Shown piece after piece: positions 45,640 to 56,528 of a DNA stretch of 64,000 bases. A program made the position numbers and the translations under genes. Origin of the DNA: Agelaius tricolor (Eukaryota; Chordata; Aves; Passeriformes; Icteridae); assembly GCA_023055355.1 (NCBI GenBank), contig JALJCS010000035.1, forward strand, positions 1,240,001 to 1,304,000, written 5' to 3'. The notes below the pieces were generated by a model, which saw nothing but the letters and a program-made list of their open reading frames with translations, was not told the DNA's origin and did no database searches. How positions within the stretch are numbered: position 1 is the first letter of the stretch; every line of letters begins with the position of its first letter.

Positions 45640-46305
45640 TGCCTCTCTCTGGCTCTGTCCGAGGTTCTGAGCCTTCTGTCCCTGCTGGTCCCACTCTGGT
45701 TCTGTCCGAGGTTCTGAACCTTCTGTCCCTGCTGGTCCCTCCCTGGATCTGTCCGAGGTTCTGAACCTTCTGTCCCTGCTGGTCCCACTCTGGTTCTGTC
45801 CCTGCTGGTCCCTCCCTGGTTCTGTCCGGGCTTCTGAACCTTCAGTCCCTGCTGGTCCCTCTTTGCCTCTGTCCGAGGTTCTGAACCTTCTGTCCCTGCT
45901 GGTCCCTCCCTGGATCTGTCCGAGGTTCTGAACCTTCTGTCCCTGTTGGTCCCACTCTGGTTCTGTCCGAGGTTCTGAATCTTCTGTCCCTGATGGTCCC
46001 TCTCTGGTTCTGTCCGAGGTTCTGAGCCTTCTGTCCCTGCTGGTCCCACTCTGGTTCTGTCCCTGCTGGTCCCTCTCTGGTTCTGTCCGAGGTTCTGAAC
46101 CTTCTGTCCCTGCTGGTCCCTCCCTGTCTCTGTCCGAGGTTCTGAACCTTCTGTCCCTGCTGGTCCCTCCCTGGTTCTGTCCAAGGTTCTGAGCCTTCTC
46201 TCCCTGCTGGTCCCTCCCTGGTTCTGTCCGAGGTTCTGAACCTTCAGTCCCTGCTGGTCCCTCTCTGGTTCTGTCCGAGGTTCTGAACCTTCTGTCCCTG
46301 CTGCA
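45640..46305. repeat. 47-bp minisatellite, about 14 units
   Basis: Core tctgtccgaggttctgaacc then ttctgtccctgctggtccct, with register points at 45661, 45708 and 45755. Some units are shortened to about 24 bp (no gaggttctgaacc part). 47 is not divisible by three, yet minus frames of up to 290 codons stay open because the unit lacks stops in all three minus frames. Confidence 0.95.
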
Positions 46306-46456
46306 GGAGCTCTGCAGGGCTGCCTGGCCTGGCCACCCCGAGGTCCAAGGCTGCTTCTCCTGCCAGCCAAGGAACCCGATCCCACCTAAACTGAAATAGT
46401 TTCCTGATTCCACCTAAACTGTCTGAAATAGTTCAGGTAGCTCTGAGTGACCCAGG

Positions 46457-47002
46457 TGTGGTGGTGCTCACAGGGGCCCCAGGATGAGGGAAGAGATGAG
46501 AATCTTGACTCCATGTTTCAGAAGGCTGATTTATTATTTTACTATACATATTATATTAAAAGAAAACGATATATTAAATCTATACGAAAAGAATAGAAGA
46601 AAGGATTTCATCAGAAGGCTAGCAAGGAAAGGAATGGAATGGAATGATAATAAAAGCTTGTGACTCTCAGAGAGTCCGAGCCAGCTGGACTGTGATTGGC
46701 CATTAATTAAAAACAACCACATGAGATCAATCCCAGGTGCACCTGTTACATTCCACAGCAGCAGATAATTATTGTTTTTCTTTTCCTCTGAGGCCTCTCA
46801 GCTTCTCAGGAGAAAAATCCTAGCAAAGGGATTTTTCAGAAAATACCATTGCTACACCTTTCTTTTATTCTTTTAGTATAGTTTTGATATATCATTTTCT
46901 TTTAATACAACATATATCATAAAATAATAAATCAGCCTTCTGAAACATGGAGTCAACATTCCCATCTCTTCCCTCGTCCTGGGACCCTCAAACAGCACCA
47001 CA
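46457..47002 (-). mobile_element. Inverted (fold-back) LTR-B
   Basis: 46457-46856 is a complete minus-strand LTR-B (tgtggtgg to gctaca). At 46857 it joins, without a spacer, the 3' part of a plus-strand LTR-B that ends agcaccaca at 47002. The outer arms of about 145 bp (46457-46602 and 46857-47002) are inverted copies of each other, so each end of the unit is an LTR 3' end. Outer flanks CCCAGG and GGCAGG agree at four of six bases. Confidence 0.88.
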
Positions 47003-47008
47003 GGCAGG

Positions 47009-48780
47009 GGCTGCTCAGGCTCCGCCTCCCGGTCACCCCAGGGGTCACAAACAGCTCAGGGCTCCCACGAGTGCATTTTCCCTGCTGTCACCTCCTCATC
47101 CTTTCCAGTGCTCTGTGCTCCATGAAGAACAAGGAGCAGCACTCTGAAAACCCAGATCCCAGTGGCAGCTGTCGCTCTGTTAAACTTGAGGTGCATCTTT
47201 GGAAAGAAATCACTATTTTGGGGACAATATCCACAAAAGGAGGAGAGTCAGGTGGCAGTTTGAGGAGTGAGACACTGGGGAGGTGTTTGTAGTGGCAGTG
47301 AAGGACAGCTCAGCCATGGTCCCAAGGGATCCCAAATAAACACGGACGTTATGAGAGCAAGACCATTAAAGCCAGACTTTTCATTTCATTCTAATCACAT
47401 CTGCAGATAGAATAATACTTTAATAAGCCTTAAGCTGGAATTGATTTTTTTTTTTCCCCACACACCAGGAATTGAAATCGAGGCAAAAAGTGGTTGGAAA
47501 TTATTTAGCAGTTACTAAGAATTAAGGAAAACCCCTTTATTGTTAATCAAAGTGGATTTATTTCTTTTTCATATTATTATTATTGAGGAGCTAAAATATG
47601 TTTTCCTCATTTTGTGAGCTCATCTGAGGTGAGGAGGGGGCTGCTGGCATGGCTGGGGCTGGAGGTGGGTGCTGCAGGATGTGGCCCTCCAGGAGGGCAA
47701 ATTTGAAAAGAGACCTCTTGTTCCAGCTCCAAAATCTTTGTAAAATCAGGATTTTGGGGAGCTGGACAAAGCAGTGTCCAGCTTTTGGAGCAGCATGGTC
47801 ACTGCCCCACCAGGCACTAATTCATTTCTGCGTTTGCACAAGTCCAGGTAGACCCAGATTTAAGCCTGACTATTCCTGCTGTTTTCTGACTTTCTTAATT
47901 GGAATATTTTTATACCAACTTGCAGTGATCCAGGTGCCCTTTGGGTCAAGCACAGGTCCCTGCCCCTTTGCTGAAGGGCTGCTGATTTTATCTGGGGTGT
48001 GGGGCTGCTGCTCCTCAGTCCCTCCAGCTCCCAAACCTCTCAAATTTATTCCTGTTTCCTTTACTCTTTCTACTGTAAGCTCATGTCCAAATAAATTCAG
48101 TATTTCAGTGGCTTCTTGTGAAAAACACAGCCCTGAGAAGAGCAGCAAAACCAGCTGAGGGCTCTGCATGTGCTGCTGGAAATTATATTGGCCTCTTTTG
48201 ATTCTCCTTTGCAGTCCAAACTTTATTGCAAACTTAATCAGATGTTTGGAAAACACTAACACAGTGTAAATAGAGATTGACAGAAAACTATCTTGGAATA
48301 AATAGAGCTGCTGGGAAATATACAGAATTTTAGAGTGGGGAGAATGACAATGTCACAAGGAGGCAATTTCACCAAAAAAAGGCTGCCATGAGGGAATAAA
48401 TAGCTGTGTGATTATTTGTGTGGAAAGGACCGCAGGAAATTGGGTGCAAAAATATGGAAATGTGCAGGGCAAATTGAGGTGGCTCAAGTGGAGCAGAATC
48501 AAACTTGAGAGGGAAGTGGGTGCTGCCTTTTCCATTGGCTGTGGGAATGGAAATGCAGGAAATGTCCCTAAAAGCTCTCTGTGCTCCTGGTGCTGCCTGT
48601 GCCACCCAAGTGAAGTTCCTGCTCAGGGAAACAAGCTGGTTTTCACTGCCCTCAGGAGGCATGGGCAGATTTTTTCCAAGGATTAAGTTAGAATTTCGTT
48701 TGTGAGGTTTCTGTGGGTTTGCTGTTTAGCTCCTGCATTTTCTGACCCGCATGATTCTGTGTTTGATGATTCCCCCTTGA
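47009..48780. other. No gene seen
   Basis: Unique sequence, AT-richer at 47340-47600 with a T-run at 47444-47456. No exon recognised. Confidence 0.45.
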
Positions 48781-49195
48781 AATAGGGGTCTCCTCCAGCC
48801 AGGTCTCATCAGCTCTTGGAGATTTCACACCCAAGAGAGCTCAGCTACCTTTGGAGGCATAAACACAGCAGGATGGCTTCTGTGGCAGTGTTGGAAACGA
48901 AAAGGTTTTAATAAAAGGCAAAATAACAAAGCTCTTTATAGAGAAAAACTGAGCCATGTGCAGGAGGAAAAAAAACCAAACTCCACTGCTCCAAGGGTCT
49001 CCTCGAGCCAGGGCTCATCAGCTCTTGGAGATTTCACACCCAAGAGAGCTCAGCCACCTCAAAAATGGCGTAAAATCAGCAGGATGGCTTCTGTGGCGGT
49101 GCTGGGAACAAAAAGGTTTTAATAAAAGGCAAAATAACAAACTCCTTACAGAGAAATCTGATCCAGGTGCAGGAGGTCCTTGCTCCTGGTAAAAC
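48781..49195. repeat. 209-bp tandem duplication of unknown element
   Basis: 48787-48968 and 48996-49177 are two diverged copies at a 209-bp offset. Shared blocks: agctcttggagatttcacac, ccaagagagctcagc, cagcaggatggcttctgtgg and aaaaggttttaataaaagg. Read on minus, ATTAAAACCTTTT before a CCACA end resembles the poly(A) and U5 end of LTR-E, so these may be LTR remnants. Confidence 0.75.
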
Positions 49196-49557
49196 ACCTC
49201 ATAAAAGGGATTATTTCCTTTGTTCTCTTCTTTTTCTAGTAAATTGCTCAGGGGGGGCTTTTTGGGACCTGTCCAATCCTAAAGTTTGAGGTGAAGTCCC
49301 CCAGGCCTATGAGGTGTCTTTTTACCAAATTGAGGAGAGAAACTTCTGGGTTTTTTTCCTTTTTAAGGGAACAAAGGACGGTTTGGTCACTCCATCAACA
49401 GGGGGCACATCCCTGTACCCCCTGAGCAGGAGATTGGAGCTGGGCTGAGCTGGGTCTGAGCCCTCCCAGCCTGGGTGCAGAGTGAGCAGAGCTCAGAGAG
49501 GGACACGGGTGGGACTGCAGGAAAAGCAGAACCTTGGTGAGGTCGTGTGGGAATGTT
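49196..49557. other. Possible retroviral leader continuation; no gene
   Basis: Lies on the internal side of the 49578 LTR. It could be degenerate provirus, but no retroviral motif or long frame is visible. Confidence 0.35.
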
Positions 49558-49577
49558 CCTCACTCAGGGTCACCAAA
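49558..49577 (-). other. tRNA-Trp-like PBS beside LTR-B
   Basis: On minus: TTTGGTGACCCTGAGTGAGG, directly after the LTR. Same spacing (TT then TGG) as at 43152, and the same spacing as in alpharetroviruses. Confidence 0.72.
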
Positions 49578-49965
49578 TGTTGAATTTGCAGGCAACCCCA
49601 ACAAGGGAAGAGATGAGAATCTGACTCCATGTTTCAGAAGGCTGATTTATTATTTTATGATATGTTTTAAAAGAAAATTATATATTAAAACTATACTAAA
49701 AGAATAGAAGAAAGGATTTCATCAGAAGGCTTGAAAGGAATAGAAAAGAATGAGAATAAAATCTTGTGACTGACCAGAGAGTCTGACACAGCTGGGCTGT
49801 GATTGGCCATTGATTAGAAACAACCACATGAGCCCAATCCCAGCTGCACCTGTTGCATTCCACAGCAGCAGATAACCATTGGGTACATTTTGTTCCTGAG
49901 GCCTCTCAGCTTCTCAGGAGGAAAAATCCTGGCAAAAGGAGTTTTCATAAAATGTGTCCGTGACA
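49578..49965 (-). mobile_element. LTR-B, 5' LTR of a lost provirus
   Basis: Plus-strand ends tgttg and cgtgaca. Carries gactccatgtttcagaagg, actatactaaaagaatag, ctgtgattggccattgatta, gcattccacagcagcagat and gaggcctctcagcttctcag. Retroviral leader sequence remains on its left side. No second LTR in the same orientation was found within a plausible distance that could be paired with it. Confidence 0.9.
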
Positions 49966-49971
49966 AGCTCA

Positions 49972-51902
49972 GGGTGCTCACTCTGATCTCTACTCCCAAG
50001 CATAAAAAAATGAAATAAAAAGGTAATGCTAGCAAGTGTTTCCTGTGAGTCATCAAAGGGTGTCAGGGAACACAGGGAGCAGCCCAGGGAGCTGATTTGA
50101 ATTGGGTATCTCAGTCCCTGTTGGAAATGCCCTGGGAAAACAAAGCCTTGCAGAAGAAATCAGGTGATGAACTGATCCACCAGCACCTCAGCCCAACCCT
50201 GGAGCAGAGCAGGCTCTGGCAGGAGCTCAGGGGCTCCAGGAATCCTGACTGGCCAGCACAGGGAGATCTGCAGCTCTGGGCTTCAAAGGAAAAGGACAAA
50301 GGGAGGATTTTGTGGCAGGAGCTCAGACAGCACAAACTGCCTGAGAATAACTCACTGTGGAGAGACCCAGAGCCTTTCCTACCAAGGAAATCAACTCTTT
50401 CCCTGGATTTACTGCCTTGCTGGTGCAATTTCTGTCTCCCCATGTAGGCCTTGCCTTTTCCCATCACTGCCTCCTGTGCAGAGAGCAGCCCTGGCAGAGC
50501 AGTGGCTCCTGTGGGACCCAGCTGGGGTTTGTGCAAGCAGGAATGAGAGGTTTCTCAGGGATGGGCTGGGTTTGCTGCACTCCACTCACCCTAAAACCCC
50601 CAAAACAGTGACAGAGACCCCAGGCTCAGCCCCTTCAGCCTCACCCAGCGTTTCCCTGTGCCTGGAGCCCTGGCAGGGCTGGCTGCAGCCTGGTGCTGAC
50701 TGAAAAGGAATCTGTAATGGTGTGGAGATGCTTCCTGTTCCCTCAGTGCAGCCACTCATTTCAATCTCTCTCATCTGCTCAGCTGCCAATTTTTGAAAAA
50801 TAAAACCTTGCAGAATCTTAATTATCACAGGTGCTTCTGCCATCCTTTCAGGTGGGGCTGGAATTGGCCACTGGGTTTTAAAGCTATTGCAGGAGAAGAA
50901 GGGAAGGAATGAAAAGTGGTTGGTTTGTTTTTCCCCTTGGGAAGCCAAGCTGAAGGAGATTGATCAGCAAAGGAGTCCAACTCAGAGGTCAAGAAGTGCA
51001 GTGATGAAGGGAGAGCTGTCAAGTGTCCCAGTGAGTTACACCTCAAAGCAAAGAGGAAAAGCTCTTTGGTTATGGAAATGAGAGGAGGAGGAGAAAGGAG
51101 GATGAGGGGGATGTGAAATTACAGCCTTCCTCCACAACAGAAGCAGGACTTGTCTCCCGTTTGTAATGATGTGGGTGATGGCCAGGGGACCAGAAGGACA
51201 GAGAATACTCAGGGAATAGCCCTGGAGCTGATGCACGACCCCAGCAGCAGCACCTGGGGCTCCAGGGGTTCTCAATGCCCCCCTAGGGACAGCCAGGACC
51301 CGTCTGTCCAGGACCCAGAGCTGAAATGATTCCCACACTGAAAATCCCAAACCAGCCCCACGTGAGAAAAATGGAAATTCGCCACATGCAGAATTCCAGA
51401 TAGTGATTTTTTTTTCTTTTTGTTTTGTATAAAGAGAAGAAGGTTCAGGACACCCAATCATCCAGATTTCAAGAGATTCTTAAGATTAAATGCTTGAAAC
51501 ATGTCTGTGTTTGTTTCCATGTGAACAACAAGAAGGAGGGAGGGAGGAAGGAGGAAAACAAGCTGTTGCTGCAGGGAGCAATCACACTTCTGTATTCCCA
51601 GGAAAAAGAGGCACCTCGGGTGATTCCTGTGGTAGCTGCCACCCCAAATCCAGCACTCCCATGCACCAGGGCAAAAACAGAGTCTGGCACAAAGCTTGGT
51701 AAATGAAAAATGGGATTGTTCTGGTACATCTTCTGCAGTTTTTCCTTCCTGGAAATGTCTGTCTGTCCCTGAAATGGGGAGGCAGAAATGGGGAGGGCAA
51801 ACTGAACAAACTCCAAATGGTTTGGTTTGACCCATCCCCAGAATTGCAGGAATTTAGACCAACATGGAGAAATTTTTCTCCAGAGCATAAGAAAAAGGGA
51901 AT
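49972..51902. other. No gene seen
   Basis: Unique sequence. Overlapping 116-, 141- and 120-codon frames on both strands at 50097-50948 show no domain. Confidence 0.45.
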
Positions 51903-52149
51903 TGTTGCTATAGGACATGAAATAGAAATGACATGCACACTGGAACTTCCAAGGTAAAAAGAAGGGAAGTTTATTTTCTGACAGTGCCACCTCTCCAATG
52001 ACACTGGGCAAACCAAGAGTCCATCCAATTTCTCCTCCTCCAGAAAAGAATGCAAAACAATAATTATTTACATAAAAGTGCATAAGAAACTTCATTACAA
52101 GAATGTAAACATCAGGAGGCTTAGAAGAACTTAAACCCCCAGGGTGACA
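51903..52149 (-). mobile_element. Solo LTR, family LTR-C, internally deleted
   Basis: Flanked by GGGAAT (51897-51902) and GTGAAT (52150-52155), a 6-bp target duplication with one change. Aligns with the other C copies but lacks the block around acagtggattggagggtg, about 40 bp. On minus it starts TGTCACCCTGG. Confidence 0.83.
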
Positions 52150-53413
52150 GTGAATTAAGTGTTTCTGACACTCCTGATGATGCAGTTGGTGCTCCTGAGG
52201 TTTGTGCAGCTCCATGAAAATTCCACCTTCCAAAAGCTGATGGTGCTTCAGGCAAAGGGCTGTGTTCAGAACCACTCAGCCCCAGGGGCCATGGCCAAAC
52301 ACAATTCCAGCCACAAAATTCCCCCCTCCACCCTTTGGATCTGGAGCTGTTTGTGCTGAAAGTGGAGTCAGAGCTCTCGTGCTTGTCAATCCTGAATGAA
52401 AGTCCAGGAGTTTTAGTGCTCACTGCATGGAAATGAAAACTGTGGGCTATCCTGATTTACAGAACTAATTAACTTGCTGATAAATTTGAAAATATCTACA
52501 GGGAGCTCATTAAGGGGAAAAAAAAAATCTCATGAATGGTGGAGCTCACAAAGCTTAACCCTGAGGTGAGAAACAATGAGCCAAAGTAAAAATCACCCAG
52601 AAAATCTCCAAAGCAGCCACGAGTTGTTCCAGCCAAGGAAGGAACCGGACACAGAGAGGCTCCTGGGTCACCTCTGCACCCAGGTTCTGCTCTGACTTGC
52701 TTTGGAAGTACATTTCTTCCAGTTTGAATTTCTCTAGCCCTCAGGGCTGTTTGCCCCAAGAGCCAGGTTTGGGCTGGGTTTCCTTACAGTGCTCCCCAGC
52801 CCTGAGTTATCAGCACATTATGTACTTTTATTAAGATTTTTTCATAGAAATACTGAACAATATTGGCCTTAGGGGCTCCCTTTAGGAGCTCTGGCAACTC
52901 CTCCCAGCCCGACTCTTCCCTTTACCACGAGATCTCTTCTGCCTTGTCTTTACTCAGCTCCTCCCTCCCCTTTTAATTCTCCTGTAATCCCCGTTTTCCT
53001 CGGCAGCGCTAATGAGTCCCCGATGTGGCAGCGTGTGGAACGCTCCCTCCCAGCCCCCAGAGATGCTATCGAGCATGTTCCCTTTGTCTAAAGACTCCAT
53101 TACCTTATCAGGGAGAGATATCAGATTAGCCTGCCACAGTCTCCCTCGGATAAAGCCCTGCTTCATCCCAGCCTATTCCCCACTTAGAGCTTTAATTACT
53201 TCTGCCTTCAAAAGCCATTTCCAGGCTTGCAGCGAGCTGAGCTGCTCGTTCAGGCTCCAGCCCCACTGTCCCCCTGCACATCAGGGCAGGGGATGGGGCA
53301 GAGGGGCTGTCCCAGCAAGGGAAGGGCTCCGGGGCTGTGCTCCCTTCTGGGGCTCACAGGGACATCCTGGAGGGCAAGAAGCTCCTCCCAGGGGCCTTTG
53401 CTGGCAGGCTGGG
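52150..53413. other. No gene seen; candidate conserved non-coding DNA
   Basis: 52960-53230 is repeat-free and balanced, with ccttatcagggagagatatc and agcgctaatgagtccccg words. Frames on both strands exist there (53012-53446 plus, 52954-53166 minus) but no splice sites or domains support a gene. Confidence 0.4.
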
Positions 53414-54022
53414 TGTCAGGTTTGGTGTTGTTGGAAAGGCTCCTGAGATATTGAAAAGGTTTTATTTTCCCAGCCTTGTGATCAAAGAAGAAATCGAGAT
53501 TCCTCAGCTCTGCTTTTCAATGTTGGTTATTTTCTGTTATCTGTTCCATTTTCTTTCTCTGACCTGCTGAGATCTGTCCAGCAGGTTGGTTCATGGCACA
53601 CTGACCACCTTTGGGGTGGTGTTGGGTTTTTATACTAAAAGCTAAGTGTACTTTATTTACAATAATTTCCCAATACCTATCACCTATGTTAGACAGTCTG
53701 TCTCTAACCCAATCCTGAAGTGTCACCATCCCAGCAGAAGATGGAGGACAAGGAGGAGGAGAAGAAGGATAGGACTTCCTCCATCTTGCCTCCTGAACCC
53801 CCATTCTAAACCCCAAAATTCTACATTTTCACCCTGTGACAAATTCACCATCATTCTACTCAAACTCTTGTGGCTTGTAAATCCTCACACAAAGCTGGGA
53901 ATTGTTTCCATGGGTTAAAAACAAACTCACAGGTGTTTTTGACTCCGTGCCAGGGTCTCTGAGCCCCCTGGCAGGGCCTGGAGTCCCCCAGGGCAGCCAC
54001 AGCAATGTCCTGGGTTCCAACA
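53414..54022 (-). mobile_element. Solo LTR, family LTR-E, with target duplication
   Basis: Identical GCTGGG hexamers lie at 53408-53413 and 54023-54028. Minus-sense order: TGTTGGAACCCAGG start, AGGGGGCTCAGAGACC, GCAAGATGGAGGAAG, CTGTCTAACATAGGTGATAG, AGTATAAAAACCC (a good TATA box), GGGAAAATAAAACC (poly(A) signal) and the end CAAACCTGACA. The 609-bp length with TATA box and poly(A) site in order is a complete LTR. Confidence 0.92.
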
Positions 54023-54030
54023 GCTGGGCA

Positions 54031-54265
54031 GCTGTGGTTGCTGCAAACAGGCTCGCAGTCACCCCATCTGTGGGGTGTCACAGTCCCCCCATTTCCTGTG
54101 ACTGCTCCAAACAGGCTCACAGTGTCCCCAGCTGTGGGGTGTCACAGTCCCCCCATTTCTTGGGGCTGCTGCAAACAGGCTCACAGTTACCCCAGCTGTG
54201 GGATGTCACAGTCCCCCCATTTCTTGGGGCTGCTGCAAACAGGCTCACAGTTACCCCAGCTGTGG
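54031..54265. repeat. 64-bp minisatellite, about 3.6 units
   Basis: aaacaggctc recurs at 54045, 54109, 54173 and 54237, exactly 64 bp apart. It starts a few bases after the LTR-E target duplication. Confidence 0.93.
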
Positions 54266-54357
54266 CACCACCACACGGGTCCTGGGATCCCTAAAGGGAC
54301 TCTGGAGCTGCCACTCCCCTCAGGCATTTGGGCTGAGCAGGTGTGGCAGAGGGAACT

Positions 54358-54384
54358 CCCCTATCCCTATCCCTATCCCTATTC
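54358..54384. repeat. (CCCTAT)n short tract
   Basis: Four to five ccctat hexamers. It resembles, but is not, the vertebrate telomere unit CCCTAA. Confidence 0.9.
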
Positions 54385-54391
54385 CTATTAG

Positions 54392-55109
54392 TGCCCAAAT
54401 GAAACCCAATTTATGCTTGGAAAGGAGATCCAGGCAATAAATGCCAACAATAAATGGCCATTCCCAAGGCTGGGGCTGCTCCTCCCCAGGGGCAGGACCT
54501 GCATTTCTCAGGAGCCTCATGGAGCAGGTGCTGAGGACAGTGGCACCTGCAGGTGCCTCCATCCAGGACAGCCCCTGAGGCTCTCCTCAGGGCCCCCAGA
54601 GTGAAAGAGGCATTTTCAGGGTTCAATTCTCTGCCAGAAGAGCTCCCCAGCCTGCACGGGCACTGTGAGCAGCCCAGCCCTGAGGTGTCTGCATCAGAGG
54701 TGTCAGAAAGCACAGCCCCAGGAGCCAGGGTTCGTTTCACCCAAATTCCAAGTGTCACCATGCTGAAAGAGCCTCTCGTTAGAAAAAGGTCAGCTCCTTT
54801 ATTCCCCATTATTCATTATCTTTTCATATCCCTCTCCCATCAGCTGTTTGAAAAGCCATTATTGCAGCACGTTCAGTGGTGAAACGGATGAAGTTCTCCT
54901 CTCCCCCCATGCTGTGACCTCTGTGAGGGCTGAGAATAAACTAATGACAATAAATTATAGAGGTGTTGCTGGATATTGCCAGAGGAGCGATAAAATGTGA
55001 TGGCAGTTAATAGAGGATGTTGAAAACACACAAGGCAACTGTTTTCTACTCAGAGAGAGAGAGAGAAGTGGCATCCTGTGCTCAGGGCCAGAGCACTCGA
55101 GGGCTCCCT
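54392..55109. other. No gene seen
   Basis: Unique sequence with a short (GA)n at 55052-55066. Confidence 0.45.
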
Positions 55110-55550
55110 GTGGCTCCTGATGCCTGAGAGGCTTCTGGAGCAGAGGCTGGGCAGAGGTAAAGGAATAAAGTGGGGATTTATTAAAAAAAAACCTTCAAAG
55201 GATGCACCTTGGGCAGTGCAAGAGCCCAGGCAGGGCTGCACCCAAGGTGGGCCCAGCATGGACTCAGAGTCAGGAGTTTTCACCCTTTGATGAGTTCTGC
55301 TCCATTTCCACGCTGGGGTTCAGTGCCCAATCCCAGCTCCAGGGGATGCAGTCCCACCCTCCCAGGTTGCTCTCCTCCATTCCCTGCTGTTTGCACTTTT
55401 TGGGGCTGAGGCTGCAGCGGTGTCCTTGGTTCTGGGGCTGGAAAAGGATTGTTCTGTGTGCCTGAGCTGGGAGGAGACCTTGCTGACACTTTCTGTGCAG
55501 TTCAGAGTTATTGACCAGTGCACTGCAGAGCCTGGGAAATAGGAAAGGTA
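55110..55550 (-). mobile_element. LTR-D-related element
   Basis: The left part matches LTR-D at the poly(A) region: ttctggagcagaggctgggc, ggaataaagtggggattta, gcaccttgggcagtgcaag and gggctgcacccaaggtg. The body (tgatgagttctgctccattt, gtccttggttctggggctgg) is only loosely similar, so this is a separate subfamily or a diverged copy. The right boundary is uncertain. Confidence 0.6.
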
Positions 55551-55915
55551 AAAACCAAAGCATCATTTGGAGCTGGGACCTCTGTGGTGCTTTGCCTCTT
55601 CCCCTGCACAGCTTGAGCTGCTTCCCACCCTGCAGCCACCAAAGCACAGCTGCAGCACAGGGTGTGCTCCTGGTGCCTGGAACCAGGCTTGGAAACCTGA
55701 CCAAGTTCAAATATTATATATTTGAATATATAATATTTAATGAAGGGCCTTCAGGTACATTAAGGGCAGACAGAACCCTCCCAAGGGGATCACACCCAAA
55801 GCTGATGATGGTTGTGGGTTTTGCAGACAGATTTAACTTTGGTCTATTTGCAAGGAGTTAATTGTCCTGTTACAGCTTCAGGTAATGAAGCTCCCCCAGT
55901 TTTCTCCCCCCAATT
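55551..55915. other. No gene seen
   Basis: Unique sequence with a small palindromic aatattatatatttgaatat stretch near 55710-55735. Confidence 0.45.
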
Positions 55916-55916
55916 T

Positions 55917-56063
55917 ACTTTTGTTAATACTTTTGTTTTGTTCACTTTTGTTAATACTTTGGTTTTGTTCAGTTTTGTTAATACTTTGGTTTTGTTCACT
56001 TTTGTTTATACTTTTGTTCACTTTTGTTAATACTTTTGTTTTGTTCACTTTTGTTAATACTTT
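55917..56063. repeat. 27-bp T-rich tandem repeat, about 5 units
   Basis: Units of acttttgttaatacttttgt plus tttgttc, one of them shortened. Confidence 0.92.
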
Positions 56064-56528
56064 CCTGGGCCTCGGGCACAGGGTGTCCTTGGTTCTCAGG
56101 CCTGGAAGGATTGTTTAGTCTGACCAAAATGTGAAGGGAGCTTAATCACATTCTATATGGAGCTCAGAGCTGTGCACTAATGCAGTGCAGGATCTGAAGA
56201 ACACAAAAGCTGAAATCTTAGGGCATCCCCCTCACCCTGCCAACCCCCGTGCCAGCAGCAGGGATGGTGTCCCCAGTGCCCAGCTCAGGCCATTCCTGTC
56301 CTGGTGCTGACAGAGCCCATGAGCCCCCATCAGTCACTGCCACACCCTGTGCCCTTCCAGGACCTGCAGGTGCTGCCCCAGGGACAGGATTTTGGGAGGA
56401 GGAGCAGGAGGGAGCAGCGAGTTTGGCTGGCTCAGACACCCAGAGGGTTTGAGCAGCTCCTGGATGTGGTGGAGCTTTTGTAGAGCACATCCAGCAGCAC
56501 CAGGAGTCCTGGGGTTTTTTTGGGTCGC
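56064..56528. other. No gene seen
   Basis: Unique GC-balanced sequence. No supported exon. Confidence 0.45.

Noticed and set aside
45513..46413. 290- and 272-codon minus frames as a repeat protein gene
   Set aside because: They come from a 47-bp minisatellite with no stop in any minus frame. No start context, splice sites or non-repeat domain support a gene.
46457..49965. LTR-B copies at 46457 and 49578 as the two LTRs of one provirus
   Set aside because: The leader stub lies on the correct side, but the left copy is a fold-back unit with its own ends, and the sequence between shows no retroviral coding region.
54358..54384. Interstitial telomere repeat
   Set aside because: The unit is CCCTAT, not CCCTAA, and only four to five units are present.
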